Numbered from the stretch's first letter, positions 1 to 7,616 are shown. The stretch: 14,515 bases of DNA from an uncultured Oscillibacter sp. (GCA_910576845.1 CAJTJA010000058.1:1-14515), one strand, 5' to 3'. Made by a program: numbers and translations. The notes: generated by a model not told the origin, from the letters alone.

Positions 1-1139
1 GCGAGACGCCTTACATGAAGCTCCTCACCCAGCTCTTCGGCGAGCGGATGGTGGTCGCCAACGCCACGGGCTGCACCCAGGCGTGGGGCTTCAGCGTCCC
101 CAGCTACCCCTATACCACTAAGCCCAACGGACGGGGGCCGGCCCTTTCCAATTCCCTGTTTGAAAACAACGCCGAGTATTCCCTGGGCATGGTTCTCAGC
201 GTCCGCCAGCAGCGCCTCCGGCTGCGGCAGAACGTTAAGGAACTGCTGGGAGAAACAAAGGATGAGGCCTTGAAAGCCGCCCTATCCGCCTGGCTGGATG
301 GCTTTGAGGATAAGCAGCGCACTATTGAGCTGAGCGACGCGGTCATATCCGCATTGAATGCCACTTCCGAGACCGGGGAGAAAATCAAGGCCGTCCGCGA
401 GGCTCAGGACCAGCTGGTCAAAAAGAGTATGTGGATGTATGGCGGCGACGGCTGGGCCTATGACATCGGTTACGGCGGTCTGGACCATGTGCTGGCCTCT
501 GGAGAAGACGTGAATATTCTCGTCGTTGACACAGAGGTATACTCCAACACCGGCGGGCAGTCCTCCAAAGCCACCCCCTTCGGCGCGGTGGCCCAGTTTG
601 CCGCTGCGGGCAAGCGGACGGAGAAGAAAGATTTAGGCATGCTGGCCACCCAATATCAAAACGTATATGTAGCCTCTGTAGCCCTGGGAGCGAACCCCGC
701 CCAGTACATCCGGGCGCTGCGGGAGGCGGAGGCCCATGACGGTCCCGCCCTCATCGTCGCCTATGCTCCCTGTATCAACCACGGCATTGTCAAGGGCATG
801 GCCTGGGCCCAGGAAGAGGCAAAGCTTGCTGTAAAAAGCGGCTACTGGGTTCTTTACCGGTATGATCCCAAGTTAAAACTGGAGGGCAAAAATCCCTTCG
901 TTCTGGACTTTAAGGACCCCAAATACGATCTCCGGGAGTTCTTTATGGGAGAAGTTCGGTTTAATTCTCTGCAAAGAACCTTCCCCGAAGCGGCGGAAGC
1001 CCTGCTGGCAGAGGCTCGAAACCAGTGCCGCAACCGCTGGGCACGTTATAACCACCTGGCATCTCAGGATTATTCCCGCTTGTTGGACGTACTGGAGGAT
1101 TACCCAATCCAAAATTCTCCCGACAAGAAGGCCGACTGA
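1..1139 (+). CDS. nifJ: Pyruvate:ferredoxin (flavodoxin) oxidoreductase, C-terminal part
   Basis: This gene enters from the left edge. The frame is open from base 3 (ETPYMKLL...) and ends with TGA at 1137-1139, giving about 378 residues, roughly the last third of a family usually near 1170 aa. PFOR oxidises pyruvate and CoA to acetyl-CoA and CO2 and reduces ferredoxin in the cytoplasm. The part seen is the C-terminal thiamine-diphosphate domain: a GETPYMKLL-type entry, NATGC at about 59-73, GDGWAYDIGYGG from 444, and the YSNTGGQSS cofactor/Mg loop near 540-560. The ending APCINHGI and the following tail are typical of one-chain PFORs. The N-terminal pyruvate/CoA domains and the ferredoxin-like cluster domain would lie upstream. 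The ATG at 15 is an internal Met, not a start. The gene appears to end its transcription unit, because a strong hairpin follows 42 nt later. Identification is firm. Confidence 0.96.
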   Translation, partial: ETPYMKLLTQLFGERMVVANATGCTQAWGFSVPSYPYTTKPNGRGPALSNSLFENNAEYSLGMVLSVRQQRLRLRQNVKELLGETKDEALKAALSAWLDGFEDKQRTIELSDAVISALNATSETGEKIKAVREAQDQLVKKSMWMYGGDGWAYDIGYGGLDHVLASGEDVNILVVDTEVYSNTGGQSSKATPFGAVAQFAAAGKRTEKKDLGMLATQYQNVYVASVALGANPAQYIRALREAEAHDGPALIVAYAPCINHGIVKGMAWAQEEAKLAVKSGYWVLYRYDPKLKLEGKNPFVLDFKDPKYDLREFFMGEVRFNSLQRTFPEAAEALLAEARNQCRNRWARYNHLASQDYSRLLDVLEDYPIQNSPDKKAD

Positions 1140-1181
1140 TTCAAAGCGTCAAAAGTCCATAATCTCCGTATCTGAATACGG

Positions 1182-1214
1182 CAAAAGGGAACGGCAGACC
1201 GCCGTTCCCTTTTG
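1182..1214 (+). terminator. Rho-independent terminator after the PFOR gene
   Basis: A perfect 14-bp stem (CAAAAGGGAACGGC, 1182-1195, with its complement at 1201-1214) encloses a 5-nt loop AGACC. The A-run of the left arm and the T-run of the right arm lie inside the stem, so the hairpin could work in either direction. It separates PFOR from the two-component operon. Confidence 0.85.
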
Positions 1215-1259
1215 ACATATTCAAAAAAGCTAAAGAGAACCCGCAAAATCCGCAAAAAA

Positions 1260-1275
1260 ATACCGGAATCGGTAT
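1260..1275. promoter_or_regulatory. Inverted repeat abutting the kinase promoter, possible operator
   Basis: ATACCG (1260-1265) and CGGTAT (1270-1275) form a perfect 6-bp inverted repeat around GAAT. It ends one base before the putative -35 box at 1276. The position suits a regulator site. No protein in the window can be assigned to it. Confidence 0.35.
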
Positions 1276-1304
1276 TTGCCACAAACTCAAAATTGTGCTA
1301 AAAT
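1276..1304 (+). promoter_or_regulatory. Sigma-A-type promoter for the two-component operon
   Basis: TTGCCA (1276-1281) and TAAAAT (1299-1304) are separated by 17 nt, close to TTGACA-N17-TATAAT. Transcription would begin near 1311, leaving a leader of about 80 nt before the ATG at 1393. The spacer also holds a CACAA-N8-TTGTG inverted repeat (1280-1297). Confidence 0.6.
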
Positions 1305-1392
1305 AAAAATATTACTTGCTAAAGGCCCGCTAAGATTTCCCATTCCTCTTCGCCGCAGGCCAATGAGGCCCGCCCCATTTCACAGGAGTTTT

Positions 1393-2850
1393 ATGAATAA
1401 GCTGCGTCAAAAATGGTATACGATCCCTATCCGTTCAAAGGTCATCCTCCTGGCCGGGGTAATTCTGGCTGCCCTCTGGACCTTGGTAGCCCTGGTGATG
1501 ATACAGCTTCACAGCTTCAGCGGCCAATCCGCCATCATCATGGAGGAATACATGGATATCACCGGCTTCATGGACGCGTTCTCCGCAGAAAATGTATATC
1601 TGGAAGTCCATATCCGGCAGATACCCCCGCCTGACGCCAAGGAAAACTATTTGGCCGCGATTCAGGAAACGGACCTTTTGCTGCGGGAACTCCACCCTGA
1701 CCGGAGGACAGACCGCCAGGGCGAGTATGCCCTGAAACGGGCCATCAATAACGCTATGGAGCACTATCGCGCGTCCCAAAGCATACTGCTTTCCATTGAG
1801 GAGACGGACGAGATGATCGCACCTTATCTGTCCCTCCGCTCTCAAGCGGCCTATATTGACGGTTATTCCAGAGACCTGCTCCACAGCCGCATGGTGCAGG
1901 GCGGCGACCAGTGGCGGGAAATCACCGCCGCCAACGCCCGCAGCGGGCAGTATTTCGCCCTGATTCTGGCGGTGGACACCGCGTTGATGGCCCTGGTCCT
2001 GCTGATTTTTACCCACAGTATTCTTAAACCTCTGACAAATCTGGGCCGGGCTGCCGATGAAATTGGCCGGGGGTGTTATGACGCGCCGCCTCTGGCTGTC
2101 CACGGCAACGATGAGATCGGCCGCACCGCCCGCTCCTTCAATCTCATGCAGACGGAAATCCGAAAGACCATCCACGCTCTGGAGCGGCAGGCCGAAATGG
2201 AAAAATCCCTGCTGGAAAAGGAGGTGGAGGCCGCTCAAATGCAGCGGCGGCTTCAGGAACGGCGCTTCGCCCAGCTCCAGAGCCAAATCAACCCTCATTT
2301 TCTCTTTAACACCTTGAACACCATCGCAGCTCTGGCCCGGGAAGAATCCGCTCCCTTGTCCGAGGAGCTGATCCTCCGTCTGTCCAGCTTCTTCCGCTAC
2401 TCTCTGGAAAGCGACGAAAAGCTGGTCCCTCTTGGCCGGGAAATTCAGCTTCTGCGGGATTACATGGAGCTTCAGGAAACCCGGTACGGCGACCGTATCA
2501 CGATGGAAATTCAATCCGATCCAGAGCTGAACAGCATCGTCGTGCCCAAATTTATTCTTCAGCCGCTTGTGGAAAATTCCATTCTCCACGGCCTGCGTGC
2601 CCGGGGCGGCGGGGGGCAGATCCGGGTCCGTACCTACCGGGGCCGCCGGGGAGTGACAGTGATAGTGTCGGACAACGGGTGCGGCTTTGACCCCCGGCGG
2701 ATGAGGCCGGAGTCCGGCCGGCACCGTTCCATCGGTTTGGATAATATCCGAGAGCGGATGGAACTCAGCGGCGGACACCTGGATATATTCAGCCGTCCCG
2801 GCCTGGGCACCGCCGTGCGAATCACCGTGGGAGAGGAGGGCAAAGCATGA
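1393..2850 (+). CDS. Sensor histidine kinase, LytS/YesM type (HAMP and His_kinase domains)
   Basis: The product of 485 aa is a membrane kinase that would phosphorylate the regulator encoded next. I chose the ATG at 1393 because CAGGAG lies 5 nt upstream; longer in-frame starts have no ribosome site. Transmembrane segments lie at about 17-39 and 187-208 and bracket a mostly helical outer domain of some 147 aa that I do not recognise and that presumably senses the signal. A HAMP linker follows (about 209-261), then a charged coiled coil (255-298). The His_kinase box INPHFLFNTL carries the phospho-acceptor His302. The ATPase domain has the N box LQPLVENSILHG (389-400), DNGCGF (427-432) and GLDNIRERM (449-457). 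The stop codon overlaps the next start (ATGA). The family often controls solute uptake. The ligand is unknown; the TRAP genes downstream suggest an organic or sugar acid. Confidence 0.93.
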   Translation: MNKLRQKWYTIPIRSKVILLAGVILAALWTLVALVMIQLHSFSGQSAIIMEEYMDITGFMDAFSAENVYLEVHIRQIPPPDAKENYLAAIQETDLLLRELHPDRRTDRQGEYALKRAINNAMEHYRASQSILLSIEETDEMIAPYLSLRSQAAYIDGYSRDLLHSRMVQGGDQWREITAANARSGQYFALILAVDTALMALVLLIFTHSILKPLTNLGRAADEIGRGCYDAPPLAVHGNDEIGRTARSFNLMQTEIRKTIHALERQAEMEKSLLEKEVEAAQMQRRLQERRFAQLQSQINPHFLFNTLNTIAALAREESAPLSEELILRLSSFFRYSLESDEKLVPLGREIQLLRDYMELQETRYGDRITMEIQSDPELNSIVVPKFILQPLVENSILHGLRARGGGGQIRVRTYRGRRGVTVIVSDNGCGFDPRRMRPESGRHRSIGLDNIRERMELSGGHLDIFSRPGLGTAVRITVGEEGKA

Positions 2851-3554
2851 TTAAAATTCTGGTAGCCGAAGACGAGCCCAAGAGCCGGCAGGCCCTGGCC
2901 AGCAGGCTCCGGGGCATTCTCGGTGAAAATGCCCTGATCGAACAGGCGGCAAACGGCAGCGAGGCCGTTTCCAAAACCGCCCAGATTCAGCCGGACCTGG
3001 TTTTTATGGATATTGAAATGCCTCTGAAAAACGGCGTGGAAGCAGCGGCGGTTATCAAACGGCAGCGGCCTGAAACCCATATCGTCTTCCTCACCGCCTA
3101 TGACCGCTTTGACTATGCCGTGGGAGCCCTCCGCTCCGGCGGGGAGGAGTACCTGCTCAAGCCCATTTCCGAGGCAGATCTGCGGGAAACCCTTCAAAAA
3201 TTCTTCCATGTGGCTCCGGAAAAAGCCCATGAGGCCTCTCCCTTTGAGGCGGAACTGGAAGTCTGGGTCTGCCAGCACTACACAGAGGATGCAGCCCTGG
3301 AGGACGCGGCGGCCAGCATGGGTATGAGCCCCTTCTATTTCTCCAGGCAGGTCAAAGCCGCCACTGGCAAAACCTTTCTGGAATTTGTTACCGCATACCG
3401 CATTCAGCGGGCCAAACAGAGACTGCTGTCCACAGAGCTGCCCATCAGCGACATCGGGCGGGCGGTGGGCTACCCAGATTCCAATTACTTCACCAAGGTT
3501 TTCAAACGAGCGGTAGGCTGCACGCCCTCCGCCTACAGGGCCTCTAAAAGCTGA
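2847..3554 (+). CDS. Response regulator, receiver plus AraC-type DNA-binding domain (YesN-like)
   Basis: The 235-aa protein begins at an ATG that overlaps the kinase stop by 4 bp, so the two are translationally coupled. Residues 1-120 form a receiver domain with acidic E8-D9-E10, phospho-acceptor Asp55 in FMDIEMP, Thr83 and Lys105 (YLLKPIS). Residues from about 133 to 235 form an AraC/XylS double helix-turn-helix, with AAASMGMSPFYFSRQVKAAT for the first and ISDIGRAVGYPDSNYFTKVF for the second, ending at GCTPSAYR. It is short for YesN proteins, which often have a long linker between the two domains; here the linker is about 15-25 aa. Its likely targets are the dctP promoter and perhaps its own. 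It is immediately followed by a terminator and the TRAP genes. The family call is firm; the target is inferred. Confidence 0.94.
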   Translation: MIKILVAEDEPKSRQALASRLRGILGENALIEQAANGSEAVSKTAQIQPDLVFMDIEMPLKNGVEAAAVIKRQRPETHIVFLTAYDRFDYAVGALRSGGEEYLLKPISEADLRETLQKFFHVAPEKAHEASPFEAELEVWVCQHYTEDAALEDAAASMGMSPFYFSRQVKAATGKTFLEFVTAYRIQRAKQRLLSTELPISDIGRAVGYPDSNYFTKVFKRAVGCTPSAYRASKS

Positions 3555-3580
3555 CAGCGGCAGGCACAGCCTGCCGCTGT
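3554..3580 (+). terminator. Hairpin after the response regulator gene
   Basis: The 12-bp arms ACAGCGGCAGGC (3554-3565) and GCCTGCCGCTGT (3569-3580) enclose a 3-nt loop ACA. The stem begins at the last base of the stop codon. Only a broken T-run (TTGATTTTG) follows, so termination may be partial and some reading into dctP is possible. Confidence 0.65.
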
Positions 3581-3611
3581 TGATTTTGCACAAAATCAAC
3601 ACGTTTGATTT
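3579..3611. repeat. Nested inverted repeats upstream of dctP, candidate regulator site
   Basis: Three alternating copies of one motif lie here: GTTGATTTTG (3579-3588), its complement CAAAATCAAC (3591-3600) and TTGATTT (3605-3611), which pairs with AAATCAA at 3593-3599. The middle copy can pair with either neighbour. The block sits about 70-100 bp upstream of the putative dctP -10. It may be a binding site for the AraC-type regulator or part of an RNA switch; it also overlaps the terminator stem by two bases. Confidence 0.45.
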
Positions 3612-3655
3612 GGAGTTTGTGAAAAAATAGACGGCCCAACCGCAAAACTTTACGA

Positions 3656-3684
3656 TTTCCTCCCCTTCCGGTTTTCAGTACAAT
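3656..3684 (+). promoter_or_regulatory. Probable dctP promoter with weak -35
   Basis: TACAAT (3679-3684) is a good -10. The bases 17 nt upstream (TTTCCT, 3656-3661) match the -35 consensus poorly, as expected for an activator-dependent promoter. The -10 and the bases after it share AATAAAAATAT with the kinase promoter. Start of transcription would be near 3691, with the dctP ATG at 3746. Confidence 0.4.
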
Positions 3685-3745
3685 AAAAATATAAGCTCGT
3701 CCTTGTGTTTATGGGACAAAATATGAAAAAATAAGGAGAAGAAGT

Positions 3746-4816
3746 ATGAAAAAAATTCTTGCGACCCTGCTGGCAGCCTTCATGCTGCTGGCTCTGTGTG
3801 CCGGCTGCGGCAGCAATAACGGCGGCAGCACAACCGGCGGCGATACCGGAAGCAGCACCCCCTCCGACGGCGGCACAGCCGCTCCCGACAGCGGCAGCGG
3901 TGAAGCCGTGGTTCTGCGGCTGGCGAACAGCCACAATGCGGAGCACATCACCAGCCAGGCCTGCCAGATGTTTGCCGATCTGGTGAACGAAAAAACCAAT
4001 GGCCGCATCACCATTGAGTGCCACTTTGCCGGTGAGCTGGGCGATGAGCGCTCCACCATTGAGCAGTGCCAGTTCGGCGGCCTGGATTTCACCCGCGTAT
4101 CCTCCGGCGCCTCCGCCGAGTTCGCTCCTTTGATGAACGCCCTTCAGATGCCTTATGAGTACAGCAGCGTCGACCACCTCTTTGAGGTTCTGGACGGAGA
4201 AATCGGCCAGGAGGTCTTTGAGACCTTCAAAAACAACAACCTTGTGGGCATCACCTATCTCCATCCGGGCTCCCGGAACTTCTTCAACGCCAAGAAGGAA
4301 ATTCACACTCCCGCCGACATGGCTGGTATGAAAATCCGCGTTTCCGAGTCCGATCTGATGCTGGCTCTGATGGACTGCCTGGGCGCTGCCGGCGTAGGCC
4401 TTCCCTTCAATGACACCTATTCTTCCATTCAAACCAGCGTGGTGGACGGCGCCGAGAACAACATGACGTCTTATATCGAGATGTCCTTCTGGGAGGTCGC
4501 CCCCTATTGGACCTACGACGGTCACTCCTATATGCCTGACATGATTCTGGCTTCCAAGCAGACCATGGACAAGCTGTCCGCCGAGGACCAGCAGATCATC
4601 TTCGACTGCGCCAAGGAAGCGGAGATTTGGCACCGTGACGCCTGGGAGGAGTCCGAGGCCAAGAACGCCGAGATCGCCGAGGAAAAGGGCTGCACTCTGA
4701 CCACCCTGACCGCCGACGAGCTGAAGGCCTTCCAGGATGCCGTCGCCCCCATGTACGACAGTTTCCTGGATGCTGACCAGAAGGCCATTGTGGAGCGCGT
4801 CCAGGCCCTGGGCTGA
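3746..4816 (+). CDS. dctP: TRAP transporter substrate-binding lipoprotein, DctP family
   Basis: The 356-aa product is the extracytoplasmic solute receptor of a tripartite ATP-independent periplasmic transporter, here anchored to the outer face of the membrane of a monoderm cell. AAGGAG lies 7 nt before the ATG. The N-terminus has a lipoprotein signal (KK, hydrophobic 4-17, CAGC with lipid-bearing Cys21) and then a Gly/Ser/Thr-rich linker (22-53). The DctP fold follows: VVLRLANSHN at 55-64, the PADMAGMKIRVSES segment with the conserved carboxylate-binding Arg198, and SIQTSVVDGAENN at 227-239. Family members bind C4-dicarboxylates, sugar acids or other organic acids through that arginine; sequence alone does not give the ligand. 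dctQ follows after a hairpin, so this subunit is probably made in excess. Confidence 0.95.
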   Translation: MKKILATLLAAFMLLALCAGCGSNNGGSTTGGDTGSSTPSDGGTAAPDSGSGEAVVLRLANSHNAEHITSQACQMFADLVNEKTNGRITIECHFAGELGDERSTIEQCQFGGLDFTRVSSGASAEFAPLMNALQMPYEYSSVDHLFEVLDGEIGQEVFETFKNNNLVGITYLHPGSRNFFNAKKEIHTPADMAGMKIRVSESDLMLALMDCLGAAGVGLPFNDTYSSIQTSVVDGAENNMTSYIEMSFWEVAPYWTYDGHSYMPDMILASKQTMDKLSAEDQQIIFDCAKEAEIWHRDAWEESEAKNAEIAEEKGCTLTTLTADELKAFQDAVAPMYDSFLDADQKAIVERVQALG

Positions 4817-4838
4817 TTCCACATACGCGGTATTTCAG

Positions 4839-4866
4839 AAAAGGGCGGCCATCGGCCGCCCTTTTT
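4839..4866 (+). terminator. Intra-operon terminator-like hairpin between dctP and dctQ
   Basis: AAAAGGGCGGCC (4839-4850), loop ATC and GGCCGCCCTTTT (4854-4865) with a further T make a classic hairpin plus T-run. As no promoter is evident before dctQ, it most likely stops part of the transcripts or protects the dctP mRNA 3' end. Confidence 0.75.
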
Positions 4867-4899
4867 GGATGAAAATAAAACATAAAAAGGAGGCTGTCT

Positions 4900-5412
4900 A
4901 TGAGCCTTTTGCGGAACATCTGCCGCACGCTTTTTAAGGTGCTGGAATGGTTCGCCATTATCTGCATGGTAGTTTTGACCCTGATTGTCTTCATGGACGT
5001 CATTCTGCGGTATATTTTCAAGCAGGGCTTCTCCTGGACCCAGGAGATCGCCACTTTAATGCTGGTCTGGTTCAGCTTCATCGGCATGGCCATCGGTGTG
5101 CTGGAGAAAATTCACATCAGCATTGAAATGTTCACCTCCAAGCTGCCGGACAAGGCCGTCGCCGTCTTGGAGTGCCTTAACCACATTTTAATCGCCGTCT
5201 TCGGCGGGACAATGATCTATTTCGGCGCTGTCATCATGGATATGACCAAGCTCTCTACCATGCCCGCCACGAAGCTGCCCAGCTCCGTACTGTACATCAT
5301 TCTGCCCTTGTCCGGCACTCTCGTGCTGCTGAACGCGGTGCTGGTCGCAATCCGGCAGGACAAAAAGATTTTCCCGGCAAACAGTCCGGAAAAGGAGGAC
5401 CACAATGCCTGA
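4900..5412 (+). CDS. dctQ: TRAP transporter small permease, DctQ family
   Basis: The 170-aa protein is the four-helix membrane subunit that pairs with DctM. Hydrophobic segments lie at about 15-36, 46-68, 88-110 and 130-150. The family pattern is visible as VFMDVILRYIF (30-40) and FSWTQEIATLMLVWFSFIGM (44-63). An AAAAGGAGG ribosome site precedes the ATG. The 3' end overlaps dctM by 8 bp. A hydrophilic tail rich in Lys and Glu ends the protein. Length is normal for the family. Its loop ATKLPSSVLYIILP (123-136) is a usual DctQ feature before the fourth helix. Assignment is firm from sequence and gene order. Confidence 0.95.
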   Translation: MSLLRNICRTLFKVLEWFAIICMVVLTLIVFMDVILRYIFKQGFSWTQEIATLMLVWFSFIGMAIGVLEKIHISIEMFTSKLPDKAVAVLECLNHILIAVFGGTMIYFGAVIMDMTKLSTMPATKLPSSVLYIILPLSGTLVLLNAVLVAIRQDKKIFPANSPEKEDHNA

Positions 5413-6703
5413 TACCACCATTGCCATCGCCATTATGCTGGGTTCCTTTGTGATTCTGCTGGCCATTCGGATGCCCATCTCCTTCACCCTGGCTATCTCC
5501 TCCATTCTGACGGCTCTGTACCTGAATGTTCCCCTGGCAACGCTTTTCCAGAGGATGGTCAACGGCGTGCAGTCCTTCTCCCTGCTGGCAATCCCCTTCT
5601 TTATCCTGGCCGGTGAAATCATGGGCCAAGGCGGTATTTCCCGCCGCCTTATTACCCTGGCAAACGCCTTTGTGGGCTGGATGCGGGGAGGCCTGGCTCA
5701 GGTAAACATCCTGGCCTCTATGTTCTTCGGCGGCATCTCCGGTTCCGCCGTGGCGGACACCTCCTCCATCGGCTCCATTCTTATCCCCATGATGACGGAT
5801 TCCGGGTACGACAAGGATTTCTCCGTAGCCGTCACCGTCACCTCCTCCTGCCAGGGCGTGATGATTCCCCCCTCTCACAACATGATCCTCTTTGCCATGG
5901 CGGCAGGCGGCGGCGTATCCATTGGACAGCTCTTCATGGGCGGCCTGATTCCTGGCGTGCTGCTGGGCATCGCTCTGATGGTTATGACCGCCATTATCGC
6001 CCGGAAACGGAACTATCCCAAGGGCCGCATGATGTCTGTCAAAGAAATTTGGAAAGCCACCAAGGATGCCCTGCTGGGATTGATGACCTGCATCATCATT
6101 GTGGGCGGCGTTATTTTCGGCTGGTTCACCGCCACGGAATCTGCCGCTGTGGCGGTGGTATATGCGTTCATCGTCACCTTCTTTGTCTATCGGGAAATTC
6201 CCCTGCGGCAGTTCAGAGACATTCTCCGCAAGTCTCTGCGTACCATCGCCATGGTCATGGCTCTGATTTCCACCGCCTCCATGTTCGGATGGTTGCTGGC
6301 CTACCTGAAAATTCCCACCATGGTTACAAATCTGCTGCTGGGCATCTCAGATAACAAAGTGGTCATTCTCCTGCTGATCAACGTGATGTGCCTGGTTCTG
6401 GGCTGTATCATGGACATGGGGCCTCTGATTCTGATTCTGACCCCCATTCTCCTCCCTGTCGCCACCCAGCTCGGCATGGCCCCGGTACAGTTCGGCGCCA
6501 TGCTGATCCTGAACCTGGCCATCGGCCTCTGCACACCGCCGGTAGGTGCTGCGCTCTTTGCGGGCTGTTCCATCGGACGCATTAAAATTGAGGAGGCCAC
6601 TAAGGCCTGCCTTCCCTTCTACGCCATAATGATCCTCGTGCTGATGCTTGTGACATTCTTCCAGCCGCTGAGCATGTTTGTGCCAAATTTGATGATGGGC
6701 TGA
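5405..6703 (+). CDS. dctM: TRAP transporter large permease, DctM family
   Basis: The 432-aa protein is the transport subunit, which couples solute entry to an ion gradient, usually sodium, and receives solute from DctP. It is hydrophobic throughout, with about 12 membrane segments. Family landmarks are IRMPISFTLAIS near 21-32, LLAIPFFILAGEIMGQGGISRRL near 59-81, SGSAVADTSSIGSILIPMM near 115-133, the PPSHNMI hairpin near 155-161 and the C-terminal NLAIGLCTPPVGAALF near 369-384. AAAAGGAGG lies just upstream of the ATG within dctQ, and the genes overlap by 8 bp. Length is typical. The permease does not reveal the substrate. It is followed after 4 nt by an AEC-family carrier, not a usual part of TRAP operons. 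Confidence 0.96.
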   Translation: MPDTTIAIAIMLGSFVILLAIRMPISFTLAISSILTALYLNVPLATLFQRMVNGVQSFSLLAIPFFILAGEIMGQGGISRRLITLANAFVGWMRGGLAQVNILASMFFGGISGSAVADTSSIGSILIPMMTDSGYDKDFSVAVTVTSSCQGVMIPPSHNMILFAMAAGGGVSIGQLFMGGLIPGVLLGIALMVMTAIIARKRNYPKGRMMSVKEIWKATKDALLGLMTCIIIVGGVIFGWFTATESAAVAVVYAFIVTFFVYREIPLRQFRDILRKSLRTIAMVMALISTASMFGWLLAYLKIPTMVTNLLLGISDNKVVILLLINVMCLVLGCIMDMGPLILILTPILLPVATQLGMAPVQFGAMLILNLAIGLCTPPVGAALFAGCSIGRIKIEEATKACLPFYAIMILVLMLVTFFQPLSMFVPNLMMG

Positions 6704-6707
6704 GCGA

Positions 6708-7616
6708 ATGGAACCTATTGTCAGCAAAGCCGCGGGGCTGGCTCTGATGATTTTCGCAGGTTATGCCTTGAAATACCTTGGCGTCTTCCGTCAGGAGGAC
6801 GCCAAGGTCCTCTCCCGCATTGTCATCAACCTGACCCTTCCAGCGGCTCTCATCGGCAGTTTCAGAACTTTCCGCTTTGACGTCAGCTTCCTGACGCTGA
6901 TTCTCATCGCCGCGGCCAGCAATCTCGCTATGTTTTTTGCCGGTCTTTGGCTCAGCCGGAAGAAGAACACGGCCACCCAGGCGCTGTATGCCTTGAACGC
7001 CTCCAGCTATAACATCGGCTGCTTTGTGCTACCTTTCGCTCAGAGCTTTCTGCCGGCGGAGGCGCTGATCGGCCTATCCATGTTTGACGCCGGGAATTGT
7101 CCCTTCAACTCCGGCCTTTTCTATGCCCTGATGTCTGCCAGGGCCAGCGGAGAGCGGGCCCGCCCCGGCTTTGTATTGGGCCGTCTGGCACGTTCCGTTC
7201 CCTTTATGACATACCTGCTTCTGATGCTGCTGTCTGTTCTCAACATTCGTATACCGGAGTTTGTATATCAAACCGCCGCCACAATAGGCGGAGCGAACAC
7301 TTTTCTGGCAATGCTGATGATCGGTATTCTCTTTGACATCCAGGCGGAGCAGGAGGACCGAAAACAGCTCACGGAAATCCTGCTTCTCCGGTATGCCGGA
7401 AGCCTTGCCACGTGCGCGTTGGTCTGGCTGCTGCCTCTGCCTCTGCTGATCCGGCAGGTTGCCGTGCTGGCTATGCTGGCTCCCATTCCATCCGTATCCA
7501 TGGTTTTCTGCGAAAAATGCGGCTGCAAACCCTCGCTGTATGGTGTGGTCAATTCCTTGAGCTTGGCAATCAGCCTGTGCCTGACCTTTCCCATGCTGAT
7601 TCTCCTGCAGTTATAA
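6708..7616 (+). CDS. AEC (auxin efflux carrier) family transporter
   Basis: The 302-aa membrane protein starts 4 nt after the dctM stop, with only a weak purine-rich site, so its translation is probably coupled to dctM. It shows the AEC/YfdV/MdcF pattern: an N-terminal helix with GYALKYLGVF (18-27), then DAKVLSRIVINLTLPAAL (32-49), the second inverted half beginning near 170, and a C-terminal cytoplasm-facing PIPSVSMVFCEKCG stretch near 262-275. About 8-10 helices are expected. Bacterial members move malate, malonate, lactate or similar acids, in or out. Here it may export a product of, or exchange with, the solute brought in by the TRAP system; that is inference from operon structure. An alternative is an independent carrier of a related acid. 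Confidence 0.85.
   Translation: MEPIVSKAAGLALMIFAGYALKYLGVFRQEDAKVLSRIVINLTLPAALIGSFRTFRFDVSFLTLILIAAASNLAMFFAGLWLSRKKNTATQALYALNASSYNIGCFVLPFAQSFLPAEALIGLSMFDAGNCPFNSGLFYALMSARASGERARPGFVLGRLARSVPFMTYLLLMLLSVLNIRIPEFVYQTAATIGGANTFLAMLMIGILFDIQAEQEDRKQLTEILLLRYAGSLATCALVWLLPLPLLIRQVAVLAMLAPIPSVSMVFCEKCGCKPSLYGVVNSLSLAISLCLTFPMLILLQL

Noticed and set aside
1276..1392. Extension of the kinase gene upstream to TTG 1276 or ATG 1363
   Set aside because: The TTG falls on the putative -35 box, neither codon has a ribosome site, and the extra residues are Pro/Arg-rich without family similarity. CAGGAG before ATG 1393 decides the start.
1435..2778. Long antisense open frame (447 codons) opposite the kinase gene
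   Set aside because: It is the shadow of a GC-rich coding gene; its translation is low in recognisable motifs, and the sense strand encodes a clear histidine kinase.
1294..3592. TGTGC at 1294-1298 and GCACA at 3588-3592 as further sites for the LacI-family protein
   Set aside because: Only single half-sites; five-base matches are expected by chance in a window of this size.
3650..4822. Long antisense open frame (390 codons) opposite dctP
   Set aside because: Gly/Ala/Val-rich shadow with no domain; the sense strand is an evident DctP with signal peptide and ribosome site.
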